Below are positions 8,601 through 21,800 of a stretch of DNA of 64,000 nucleotides, one piece after another. The notes under the pieces were generated by a model, which was not told the origin of the DNA, searched no databases, and was given only the letters and a program-made list of their open reading frames with translations. The position numbers were made by a program, and so were the translations under genes. Position 1 is the first letter of the stretch; each line of letters starts with the position of its first letter. The DNA is from Himantopus leucocephalus (lineage: Eukaryota > Chordata > Aves > Charadriiformes > Recurvirostridae): the NCBI GenBank assembly GCA_003993805.1, contig RSEF01000005.1:14818678-14882677 (forward strand), written 5' to 3'.

Positions 8601-11600
8601 GAGTTAATGATGGTATAATATTGCAGGTATGGAGTCGTAAGCTATATTTACCCAAAACAAACCTTTCAGCCTATGCTGTGCTTACACGAAAATGCTGCAG
8701 AAAAGGGCCATGTATCTTAACAGTCTTAAAGAATATTATATTCCCCAAAACAGGCTTTTTACCTTGTGCCTTGTAATTTGATTGTTTATGCATGTTGTTT
8801 TGTGGTTTGACATCCTTGTGGATAAGTGTCTTTCCATGGTCTGAAGTATCCCATTCTTCTCAAATTGGGCAATGTCGTTCAAAGGATCCCAAGGTCTTAA
8901 ACTGTTGAAACCAAAGGAAAAAACATCAGAAAAGCAAGAATTCCACCAGGTGTGTTAAGAGCAATGCACCAATTCCACATGCATCAGGGCAGGCATTCAC
9001 TCCTGACACTAACAAGAGTTTCCGCCGATGCAGTGTGAGGAGTAACAGATTGTTCCCTCTACATTCACAGTTCCTAGCAATAAATGAGGGAGGTTCAGTC
9101 TCCAGAGGCTTCACCCTTCTTGCCAGGGGAGAAGACAGTTGTCAACTCTGCTCGCGCAGCACAGAAAATCTCTGCTAAATGATTCCATGCTTGATTGCAG
9201 CAATAGGGATTTGTACCAATGGCATACCAGATTTTCCATTGCCAAGCCCTCATTTCCAGCCATTCTCAATTAGCATCAGGAATATGTATTCCAATAATGA
9301 CATGGAGCTCAGAAAGAGCAAGCCCAGGGCATAGTCTGGGGAATGGCAGGACCCAGATTACAGGTCTGTAACCTTGCTTGCATCCCTGGGGACTCAAGCA
9401 GGGTCTGTTCATAACCCCCAACCCCACCACTCACTCCTCGTATTTGTAGCGCCATTCGTTAGTTGTGGCATCGTGCCGGAAGAGCAGTGGTTTCCATTCT
9501 GTGCCGTTCTCTCTCCGCTCCCGGGCAGCATTCCTCTGCTCCTCTTCCAGCACAAATTTTTCCTGCGTTGCCTTGTGTTGATCGCCCTTGTTTATTGCAC
9601 TGGTAACGTGCTGCCAAAGCCTAGAAATAAACAGGGAAGAAAGTTAAACCACCTTAAAACCAACAAGGCATTTTGCCAGCTGGAACCTCAGAGCAGACAC
9701 TTTTACAGTCTATTGATACTCCAGAGGAATTTTAACAGGATTGCTCAGCCTCAGTTTTGGCTTGTAAATTAAAGGAACGTTATAAGAACAGCAACACTGA
9801 ATGCTGTATACAATGATCTACTGAAGAACAGGGGAACTTTCCCTTACATAACATTGCCTACAATATTCATGAAAATCTTCAGTGCTTTCTGTGTGAGTTG
9901 TAAGATAGATGATATGCTCAATTCATTGAGGTCAGTGGCCTCTTTGGAGGTAAATGATGTATAATGGAGAATATTATCTTCCTCGCCCTTTCAATCATTT
10001 ATGTTTAGAAGCCTTTGTGTCAATGTCTGTCTCTGAAACAAAGGCTTTATATTTGAAGTTTAGAAGCACTGGAAAACAAATTCACGTGCATGGCTTGCAG
10101 CTGCACATGCGATGTTGTACTTCTATATAGGATTAGCAACCAGATCTGTAGGAAGATGATTCAATCTGCAAGAAATGGGTATGTACTTGTGCTCACAAAC
10201 TGCAAGCATGAACACAGGCTTTCACTCACACTTGTTTTCAGCTGCCAAAAGATACGTGATCTGTCATGTGATGTCTCACTGAGCCTCTGCCCAGAGGAGA
10301 GGATCTGCCTTTTACGAGAGAAAAATCATTACCTTTTTTTTACTGTAGCCAAGCTGTGATAGACGTCTCCAAAGTTCATCTAATCAGAGCACTCTAATCT
10401 TCATTTCAGATTGGAAATACTTCTGAGATTAGCAACTAGCCCTCCCAAAACATTAGTGAGTGGTTTAGCAGTTAGAATAGGGACTGGAGATCTACATTGT
10501 TCCAGTATTCCCAGATGCACAAAACACCAGTCCTCCATTTAGAAGATGAATACATTACTGCATTTAATTTGGAGCTTGCTGTGAAGCTCTTAATTTAAAA
10601 GGGATACTGACATTTTCATTATATTTCTATCAATATACATTAACACAACGCTTCCAAAAAAGCAGCCTCTTAGATAATTGACTGAAGGCAGGAGGAACAC
10701 TTTCCTGTCCTTTTTGACACGTCACTCCCATTTTCCTGTGTATGAATCTCTTCTCCCAGAAACAAAGGAAGGAAACTCAATTCAAACTCAAAGTGATGGG
10801 GGTGGGGGAGGGAGGAATGAAAATAACAGCCTGAGAAAATAATGTGGTGGCGTAAAGAGCCAGTCCTAAGGAATGCATTGGTGTAAAGAGCGAGTCCTCT
10901 AATTCTAAGAACCTCAGAGGGACATGCACAAAATTGCTTGACAAGGGCAAATTACTCCCTCAAGAGCTGCATGTGTCAGACAATGAGACCCTCCATGGTG
11001 AGCTGCATAATGGTATGAGCTTCAGAGACTCTCCAGCATTTGTGAAAATAGGTGATTTTCAGCACTGCAGGAAAGTCTAAGCAATTCAGGCAGAACATAA
11101 CCTGGATTTGATGGTAATTTATTCATGCAACCGCCAGCATAATAAGGAGCTCAGTGGAATGTCTGTTAGGGAATCTCTAGAATTTTTCCTTTTGCCTCCT
11201 TCCACTGTATGCATGTATCATCATTAACCTCTGATGTGTCAAGGGGAGCCAGCTCTGGCAGTACCCTGGTAAACAAAGAAATGGAGATTCTTTGTCTGCA
11301 AGACCGAGATTTCTCTTCTTCTTTAAAAGAATCTTCTTCAGAAGATTAATAGAGAAATGTACTGCAGTCTGCTCCGCTCTGTGACAATGGCAATTGCATG
11401 GCTGCAAGTTACAAATACAGACTTTATTGCCCATAACGTCCACTGCGGTCCAAAACAAACTAAATGTCAATGTGTTTTTATTTTTGTGCAATCCTTTCTT
11501 TACTCATGAAAAGGTGAATTTTCTTAGTGTGATGTGATGCAACACCAAAATTAGATGCCCACAGGGAAGTGGCCAGTGTAACGCAGAGGCAGGCAGCAAA

Positions 11601-14600
11601 CTGCATGTACTGGCTTGGGATGTTAGCTGGTAGTAGCTTAATCATATCGGTGAGATGGCAGGACTAGTTGGTTTGAAGCCAGCACTGTGTGATGTTGCTC
11701 TAGCTCTTCTTGCTCAAGAACTGGCTCGGGGATGCTCATTGCATCAGGTAGTCATTCCTTCCATTTCCTAAATCCTGTGCCAGGACTATATTTTTAGCTA
11801 ATCCAGATTACCCTAAAAAAACTGGTGCAGACTTCACTGGAGATCTCAGCTGAGATTATGAGGCAGGGTTAAACATCTGTTTAATTACATTCTCTCATAC
11901 AATCCTGTTATGTGGTTCAAACTACGGCTCTGCTCATGCCAGGACTTTCCACGATTCCTGCATCTAGTTTACGAGCCTGTGGTTGAAACAACAAGACATT
12001 CGACCTCTGATTGACATCTTGCCCTTCCATAAAATGTTCCAGCAGTTACAGAGATTCTGTTCATGATGTCTGGAGTTCAGGGACAGTTGTTATTTTAGCA
12101 GATAAAACGTAGCCTTCGCTATTTCTCAGCCCAGCTCCATGGTTATTTCAGAGCTATACTACATGGAAATACTCCAGAGTTAATAGACTGGAAAAAACAG
12201 GTAAATGGCTGGGTAATATGTGCAGGCAAAGCGGGTCACTGCCTCTCCAGGACAGTGCTGAGGAATTGGAGCCTTCAGATCAGAGCTCTGCTTCCAGCAG
12301 GGAAGCAGCAGCGAGATGTTCCCAGAGCTCTTTACCTCTCTGACTCAAAGTCCGTCTGCTCCTCAAAGAGCACTATATGGCGCTTCAGTCTCTGCCGTCG
12401 TACTTCACTGGTTGGGTTCCAGAACATTTCCGCGCTCCCGTTTTTCAACTCATTTATGTGCACTTCCCCATCCTGAGAAGGAAAATTAAGTGAAAAGGTT
12501 AATGACAATCAGAAACACAAGGCAGAAAATAATCCTGACAAATGGAAGCTGCTTCCGGATGATGATCAGGCATAGGGCTTGGTGAGAAGGCTTCTTTCCT
12601 CCTCTACCCCATTAAATCTCACTGAAAACTTCCTGAAAGTTTCTAAAATGAATGAGGCGATGAACTCCCGGAAACACTGGCTGAATTAATCACAGAAGAA
12701 TTAGAAAGGGACCTGGTCCCTTTTGTTAGTCTTGTTCCCAGACAAGGGTACCCACAGATGCCCTAAGATGCTCTTCTTTCCCCAGTGTTCCTCCCAGGTA
12801 CCACCCAGCACATACAAACAAGATCCCTAGCTCCTTTTCCAGTCTTTCTTCTAATCCTCAATGCTGAAATCTCATGCAGAGTCTACTGAAATACTATCCT
12901 CTCTAAAAAGAAGAGCTAAAGCTGAGATACTCTTTCATATTTTTTTTTCCCATTTAGCCAGGTTTTTCTATTATTGCTCCTAAATTTCATTTAGCACTTC
13001 AAAATGCCAGAGGTCTTTCATCCTTATTCCTTGCCAATTTACTTGGCAACCAACCTTAGTTGCAGCCCTTCTCTGGCTAGACAATATAGCCGTGTCCCAG
13101 TCTTGCTCACAGACACAGCAATGCCACAGAGCCAGACAGGGTAGTTTACAGAGCATATAGTGAACAGCACGACGCTGACTGCAAGTGGAATGAATCAGAT
13201 GATTACAGCTGCTGCACAGCATGTGCATTGGTGCCATTCAGCTGCCTGGACATGGTATGAGTATCATGCAAACCTTATTTAGGTCATGGCTACTGGCTTT
13301 GTCTGTCACTGCCTAATTTCTATGCATCCCGGCTGCTGCATTTCTTCCCCTGCCACGGTCCCTTGATGCATGTCTCAAAGTCCACTTCCCACATCTTCAG
13401 CTGTGAAACTCCATCAGCCCCAAGGGACTCTCATCCCTCCTCAAAGTCTCCTTGGGAATTCCTCTGCCATGTCCTGAGGTGCCAGTTCCAGGACAGATCT
13501 CAGGTCCCCAGAGCCTCCCAGCTATGGATGGAAAGAGGCAGGCAGGCACTACCAAACATCACTACCTGCATCTCTAAGGAGCATACATACAATCCCTCAG
13601 CTGCTGCTTTGATCACGGGGCTGAGAAGCATTGGGATTTGCTTCCCTTCTTTATTCAGGTGGGTTTTCAGGTCCTGAGGCAGAGAATTAGCCTTTCAGCT
13701 GAGAGGGTTTCTGTCAGGAAACCGGACAGTGCCAGAGAAAAGCCTGCAGGGCTCAGGAGAGCAGGCCAATACTCTCAGCAGGGAGGGAGGAGAACAAACA
13801 ACATCCCTACCCCTGCACAGCAGCTACTCTATTCACAGCATGCAACTGCAAACAGCGTCTTATGGAGCCAACCTTTCAAAGCCATTTAACTTCTTTTATA
13901 CATCATTCTAATTTTGTGCACCACAAACAACCAGCACAAAGAACAAGGGAGGAATAAATTATTTTCAGGCTGATAAAACCCAAACACAGAAGGCTGGAAA
14001 CTGAGCAGCACGCAACCATGTGGCTCAGCGCCCCAGGGGACACCATTCGATTACGTGTTCTCACGGATGGTGTTTGCAGGACCCAACACAGACAAGGTAC
14101 TCCACAGTCCAGCACAACCCACCAAGTCAAGGCTCATCCTGCAGGAAAGGGAGCTCAGAACGGAAAAGCTACCCAGGCAGAGGGAGCAAATCTCCTTGTA
14201 TACACCTAGAAAGGGCAAATCTCCCAATTTCAAAATGGTCATTAGCATTTTATGTAAAAAGACAGACTGCCTGAGGGGAGGAGTCGAATACTAAAGGCTA
14301 CGCTGTGGTTAGGATCTCACTATAGAACAGGCTTTATCCACGTACATTTCACCTGACCTACTTTAAATACCTCCTTTAGGATGAGACAAATCTTGTCTCA
14401 GGAGTGACAATTCCTACAGACTGGAAAGGGAGCAATAGGTCAACTATAATGAAGATGTAGATGTCTAAATGTAGCCAAGATAAATACCTAAGTGCCCAGC
14501 CCAAAAACAGGGCTCACTGCTTTTGCCTTGGTTACCAGGAGTTCCCAACCAAACCTCTAGTCTACATCCTTCACCATGCAACTTTATTCTTGCTGAATTT

Positions 14601-15846
14601 TGGCTTAAGGATGCCTTTGAGTCATTCACTTGTGGATACCAGGTGTGCAAAGGGGCTAGCTGCTCTGCTGACTATTCTGAACTGCCCATACAGATAGACC
14701 CTCAGAGAATCTGGCTCGTGGTCCTTCATCTCATGAACAGAGGAATAACCATCTTCTATCATAAAGGCTTGCTGTGAAAATAATGAATTTTAAACCCCAT
14801 GAAGTTCTTCCCTGATACTGCCATAGCTGGGGAAGTATTAAACACAAGACAAAAAGGAAGCCTCATGGTTTTCACAATCACACATAAGACACACTATGTC
14901 TCCTGCCATCAGTGCTTGTCCTAAGCCTGGCATGCTAAATACAGAGCCACTGGTTTCAATGCAAATGCATCTCACCAGTTCCAGCTTTGGGCCAGGCTCT
15001 GGAAGTGCAAGTGTTACTCGCACTGCAGGTGGATGGGACTTCGGAAGTGTAAATGACCTTGAGAGGTGTGGCCCGGAAAGCTCCGCTTGCCTGCACTCCC
15101 TGGGGAATGTGGGAAGAGGCAGGACAGGGGTCCTCCAAAGCCCCCCCTCCAGCGCAGGGAGCCTGCCAGGGGCTGCCAGTCCTCCCTCCCATGCACCCTG
15201 CTGCCACACACACTCAAACTGTCAGCAACTTCGATTATCGTATGTTACCCAGTGTCCATTGAGACTTGCTAATACTTCTTCTCCTGATTTAATCTTCCCA
15301 GAGATTTGATTAATGCTTGCGCTGCCACCGAAGAAAGGCTGTCAGGGGAGAATAGAAATAGAAAATATGATCAGTCTAGTGAGAACTGGAAGGGAGCCAA
15401 ACGCAATGATGCAGCAGGAGGGAAGGAAAGTGCAAACTGCTTGATTTCCACTATTTCTGGGGAAAGGCAGAATAAATTCTAGCACAGATTTTGACTGTCT
15501 AGCATTGTGCCCTCCTCCTTTTGTTTGCAACACCAGAATCACTGTAGTAGCTGCAGGAAGGGAGATAAGCCATCAGGTGCATTCAGCAGTGCAAGGCCTT
15601 GCCTTCATTGCAAATACATTGTCAGCTAGACATCGGGATAAGTGTGTGTGGGCAAGTCCTGCCCATTGTCCAGAATCATACTACAGTTTGCAGCCTTATA
15701 CTTGCAGCGTTGTCCAAAGAAAAGGAACAGCACTAATGCAGTTGGTGACTTTTCCTGATTATGGGACAGCAACAGCTGTGTGGCACTGCTGATGGCTGCA
15801 TCTATGTGAAGTCTCTAGTGTGAAGAAGCTCTCATCAGCAGCAAAN

Positions 15847-15880
<34 letters not shown>

Positions 15881-18800
15881 AAAAGGGTATTTCCAGAGTC
15901 AAGGAAAAGATTCTCAGAACAATGGAAAATTCCCCTCACCTCCTGCCTGCCAAACACAGGAAACAGCAGTGATAGAGTGACCAGCTCTTCCATTCGTACC
16001 ACACAACATTTCTTCAGACATTTGAGCAGCCACTTTCAAATAATGTTTGTGCAGAGGATTTTTTTTTTTAAAATAACAATATAAAACCAAATTTCCCACA
16101 ACACCCATGGAAAACAAATCACAAGTACCTCAAGAATCAATGCATGCAATCCAGCAGAGAATTGGTCCATATCCAAATTAATAACAAAGTTATGGGGTCT
16201 ACCTTTAACTTCTCACAATTCTACTAAAAAAGGTGGGTAAGAAATATTCAAAGCAGAGCACGTAATTAAGCCACAGGGACCTTTCTGAGTCATGTTTGGA
16301 GTAAGCATATAGTTTTCAAGCCAGAAAAGACGGGTCTGCATTTTAGGCTTTGAAGTGTTTGTAGGTTTGAGATGACACTGACTGAAGTCAGGGAAATATT
16401 CCATTGGCCTCAACACAGGACGTCAGGCCTATGGGAAGAAAAGGCTTTAAAGACATGTATACGCAAATGCCAAAGAAGTACACGGTGCAAGAGTTCACTT
16501 TGTAATGGCAAATAAAGACAGAAAATCATTATTGCCCCCAGAAAAATGCAGTCTGCTAAACGCTCCCCTAACTACAGTGATCTCTCACATTTATGTTGGC
16601 TAAGGCTGCAGCTCTAAAGTCCTGCAGGCTCTCAGTTATACATCTTTCATTTTATGCCCAATAAATTTTTTGTTGGAACAGAAGAGAAATGGATGCTCCT
16701 TAAAAAGCAAGTTAACTGTCCAAGAAAAGTTACAGGTCATCACTTTCCCTCCCAAACTTTAACACATATAACTACAGGAATGCTCAAAGGCGTCTCCATT
16801 TTATCTGCATACCATAAGTTTGCATCACCAGGCTTTCTAGGGGAGGGAATAACTACATGAACAAGTCAGTACAAGTGCAGCTTGTCAGTGTGATAGCCAC
16901 CCAAAATTATCTGCCTGAAAATGGGCTCTTACTCTACCATCAGGGCAGGGTCCTGTAGCCTTGAGAAACACAAGGCACAGTTCATCATAATACCTGTAAG
17001 GTAAGAGTACATATGTGATGGCGACTGGAGAACTACACTGAAGAGCCACATCCTAACTTCCTTTAAAGTAGCTTAAAGCTGTATTTTGCAAGCAAAAATA
17101 ATTGTAGCTTCCTAAACAGAAGCCAAACATTCAGAAGAGTTTGGCCAGTAGCCAGCTGGCTAGCAGTGAACAAGTCATGTGTAAAACTCAGGCTTCCTGG
17201 ATTCAAATGGAGTTATGCTAGGCAAAATTGACTTCAGGACGATGCCTCCTGTCTGGGTAGGCCAGACCTTGGTGCATGCATACATTGCTGGTACATAAAT
17301 GATCCAGAGTGTATGGTCAAACCTTGCCTGGAGCACACAGGCAAGCCTGGAACCCATTCAAAATGGTGGCCTCAATGTCTCTTACCTTTAGCTTGAATTC
17401 CAGTTCTGCCCTGTGGTTAGTTTTCTCACAGTCGATGGTAACTTTCCCTCCAAGCTCCATTGTCATGGTACCGTATAAAAGTCCTGAACGGGAAAAAAAG
17501 AGACATAAGAGAGGCCCCAATGGAAGTGATCTGCTTTCTCAACTCAAACTGGCTCTTGCTGACATGCTGTGAAATTCACTACTTGGCTTAAAATTTTGAA
17601 AAGACAGGAACCAAAGTTTCAAGGAAATGGCTCTTTACTATAAGCATGAATAATCCTCCCCTGAGTCCATATTCCCCATTTATTACACCAGCTAGGAAAT
17701 AGCTAGACTCACAGGTGCTCATAATGCATCTGTGGTAAGCTGAAAGTGGGAAAGGAAAAATAAAGAAACTTGTGCCCAGCAACTTCATTTATACTAGTGC
17801 TTAAACAGACCCAGTCACTTCTCACAGGGTGGATGGGGCAGAGACGAGCTGTAACGGGATTCAGCTGAATCTGGGAGACTAGCAGTCATGTAGGGGACTC
17901 CTTTTTACACATGCTTACTATTTTCCGAAAAGATCATTTGCAGAAAAAGAAAAATTGACCAAAGAAAGATTTATGCCCAGGAGTAGTTCACAGAGGGCAT
18001 GATTTACAGAAGTTACTGTTTTCAGGCAGCTAGACTCTCCATAAATATTAATTTACAGGTCAACATGCCAAAATAAAAAAATATTTGAAAAAGAAAATTG
18101 GATCAAGCTGCTGCTGGAGTGATTTTATCACTGTGGTGTGAAATGCCACCGATGCTCAGCTTCCTAAGCAGAAATGCAAAGTTACAGCAGTGAATCAGCA
18201 GCCATCCCCTGCCCTCAGTGCACATTCAGTTCAACAGAGCAAAGCCACACCGTAACAGGTATCAGCCTCACTGAGGGAGCTCATCCACTGAGGAATATCA
18301 TGATTAGAGTAAAAAAGAAATCAGAAGTCAGGAATTCCCTTTATCTCAAAACCCCACAAAATATATTAAACAAGTTCAGTGTTAACATCAGAAAATCTTT
18401 TTGTCCTCAGAAGCTCAGAAATATACTCATATTCCTTCCATCTTCACTTTATCTGCAGTGCATATATGCAGTGTTTTTTTGTTTCTACAGTGTTAAAACT
18501 AACTTAGGTGGGCCTAATTCTGTCCTCAGCTCTGCACAGACAAATCAAAAAGACTCCAACGAAGACTACCAGTCTTTTGCTGAGTGCTATTACTCCTGTG
18601 TGGAGCAACTGCTCCCTGGAATTACCAGTCCCTGTGGTGCCAGGTATTCAAGAGGGAAGAAAGCCAGTGTAAAGTTAGTCAGTAAGATACCATTATATTA
18701 TTCTTTCTGTTTGCTTCCTATTTGAACAGTCATAACTTACCTTTACAGTGGGCGTATGGCATAGTGATTATATAATCTTCCCCCCTGTTTAGGAACATAA

Positions 18801-21800
18801 GCTTTGCTTTCCCATCCAACAGTGCAGAAAGTGAGTTACCTGGCATTTAAAAGAACAAATAGATATATATTAAAAAATGCATGTTATACTTGGTCACTCA
18901 GCCTACTTCAGAAAAACGCTTCCATTTAAATGTAGGTCACCAATGAAAGAAGAGATATGAAATGCTAATAATTCAGGGCCCTGCAAATCATTTACTGTTT
19001 GGAGGCAGACAGTTCTAATAAACTCTCTGCTCTACGGCTCATATTTGCTCTGGCTTTTAGCCCCTGTTGCACAAAGGGCAGTAGATTAAATAAATCATTA
19101 GTGGGATGCAGAAAGCAGTTCCAATGCTTAGAAGTTTTTCAGGTCCTTCTGTTCTCACAGCTTTTCTGACTTTGTATGATTCCAAATAACAAATAAAATT
19201 GCCAGAAGGACAGCAATGACTATTTACAAGTGTTTCAGCAAATACATTTACTGGAGGATAGTATTTAAGAGGTGTTCACCTAAACAAAAAAACTATTTCA
19301 AACAGCAACACCGTTTTGGAGCCTGCAGTTGTGCTGCCTCCGTTACTATTAAAAGATTCGAGGCCATTTTGAAACTCTAAGGTTCAACTCTCAGAAATCT
19401 GGGAGCTAAATGGTTACATTTATATAGAGACTTAGGCAAAAATCAATTAGATGATCAGATAGCTATAAAATGACTCGTCTGTGAGCATCTGCAAAGTAGT
19501 CTGACAACCAATTGCCCATACATTCTCAGGAAGCTTTGCTTTCTGAAAACCAGATTTTTAAAGCTCTCAATTTTTCTATCTTTTTTTTTTTTTAACATCC
19601 GTGTGATCTCCCGCTGAATTGGCGGACATCGGGGAAAACCCAGGAGAGCCAAGACAAGGAACGAGGGTGTCCTGGTGGTAGATCTCTCAAGCATTTCTTT
19701 GTTCTTAACTCTCAACACACTCAGAAGTGATTGAAAAACAAACCAAACCCAATGCCACAATGTCACTTGGAAGATGCCTAGGCTTAATGCCTTACCATAA
19801 AACTTGGACCTAGCTAGAATGCTGCCAGTAATGCAGAATCCGTCCTTCCTATTGCTGACATGAAAAGCTGACACTGGCGGATGATGGGAGACCTAGAAAA
19901 AAATAGGCACGAGTCATTTACAGCAGTCTTTACAGGCTAAGCAGAGCAGTGGGTGCATACACAGCTTCACGCAGTGTTACACCTGCTCTAGGGAAAGTGC
20001 AAGAGAGAGGCCGCAGGACTGAGCAGTCCTCTAAACCCCATCCGTACCATTAACCTCAATGTTAAAGGAGGGAACATTATCTATGAAACCATCTCATATG
20101 AGAACGTTATATATGTAAACTTTCTCCCCCACCCAATGTTTTCTTGTCCTTGTGCATTTGAGATCACTTTAGGCCAACAGATACACTGTCAGATTTTAAA
20201 CACAATAAATGACAGTGCAAAATTTTTTGGCAGCATCTGAATAACCTCCATAAAATGGATGCAGTGGCTGAAATAAAATAAAACAAAACAAAAATTCTTT
20301 GACTAAATAAGAAAAAAAATGTATGTGAAACAGGGATTCCGTGTACCAAAGTCCACATGGTCCTCAGATCCCTTTATTAACACTGTAAATCTCAAACTAA
20401 ATTTTGTCAGGCCAGTGACAATGAGCTTTTTTATGAGCTCTACCCTTCATTTATCCCCAAAGACATAAAGATAAGCCCTCAATTTACTCCTCTAAAAATC
20501 ATTATAGAAAGTTTAGAAATAAAGGTAGGTAGGATTTGGTTATGTGTGTTATGCCCCTTTTGACAGAAGCAACACAAACCACGTTTTATTAATAAGAAAA
20601 CAGTAGGGCAGAATCCCATGGAAAAGGTCTTTATTGAAGGGGCTCATGTTATATATGGGAGACCTGCTTTTACAGTCTTGAGTGCCCACTAGAACTCATA
20701 TAATCTCGGTAAATGTAGAAAGAAAAAAGATCAGCAGCTAGTTTACCCCATGTCCCGCTCTGGATGTTTACACAAAACTTTAAGTTCCTCTCCTAGGGTG
20801 AGATGAGGAGCGCGTTCCTATGCACGGAGGTGCAAGTAGGCTGCTGTTTGCAACACCTGAGCATCCAAATAAAGCAACTTACCTGTTCTGCTATGTAAAA
20901 CGTGTGACTGTTTGTCTGAGGGTGAAACCAACAGCAGCGAAACGTCTCTCCCAGAATAGGGTTGTATGGCTTTTTTATTCCCTGAAAAACGAAGTAATCA
21001 AAACCTGCTACAAATGAAGATTTGCAATCCAACTCTACAGAGCTGGCCACAAAACAACATAAGAATTTTCTCCCTGATGTTTTAAACTAAGTCAATCATA
21101 AGAATCCAAACTAAAGAACTGGTTACATATATCCTCCTAATCTAATCTTTTAATCTGAGCCATGGATTCATCAGCTATTCTCACCAATTTAATCTTCGAT
21201 ACTGCCAGATCAAAGCTTTACAAAATGATCAAACTTTATTATTTCTGCTACTATATGCAGCAGGTGCATACTGATGTGGAAACATGGCACTATGGTACTA
21301 ATAGGCCTGAAAAGAAAAAGGAGACCTGCTTTCAGTGAAAGGAAAAGTCTTGCATCCGAGGACATGTTATTTGTTGATGACTAGTTTTGCTTTCTAATGG
21401 TCCACTGCAAAGGCTCTGAGGTTGATCAACACTATTTTGCACTCAATATCTACTCTGAAACCAAATGCGACTTCAGTTTTAAAAGTAATGGTCAAAATCT
21501 TCTGAACAAGAGAAGAGGTAAAGTGCCGAAGGAAAGGCAATAAAGAAATACACAACCATAGCAGAAGATTTCAATGCCCATTACAACCCCAACTTCATGC
21601 ATTCTTTTACCTTTGGCTTCTTATAGAAGCCGGACAGGTACCACCTCAAAACTTGCTTCATTCGACTGTATGGATCGTCTTCAAGGACAGCCCTGCAGGA
21701 CAGAACACAAAACACTCTTTATACTGTTCACGCATCACATTCATTTCATACCAGTATAATATTAATTTCAATAGTATTTCCCCAGTTCTAAAGGGAAGTA

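Larger units (their letters stand above)
5666..9434 (-). other. OSBPL5: OSBPL5 introns between the last five coding exons
   Basis: Four introns (5666-6721, 6825-7463, 7582-8762, 8902-9434). They hold a short telomere-like tract at 8185-8204. No additional coding or repeat element recognised. Confidence 0.6.

Noticed and set aside
18174..18725. 183-codon plus-strand open frame, the joint longest in the window
   Set aside because: It lies in an OSBPL5 intron on the opposite strand, shows no recognisable domain, and its composition looks like random translated intron.
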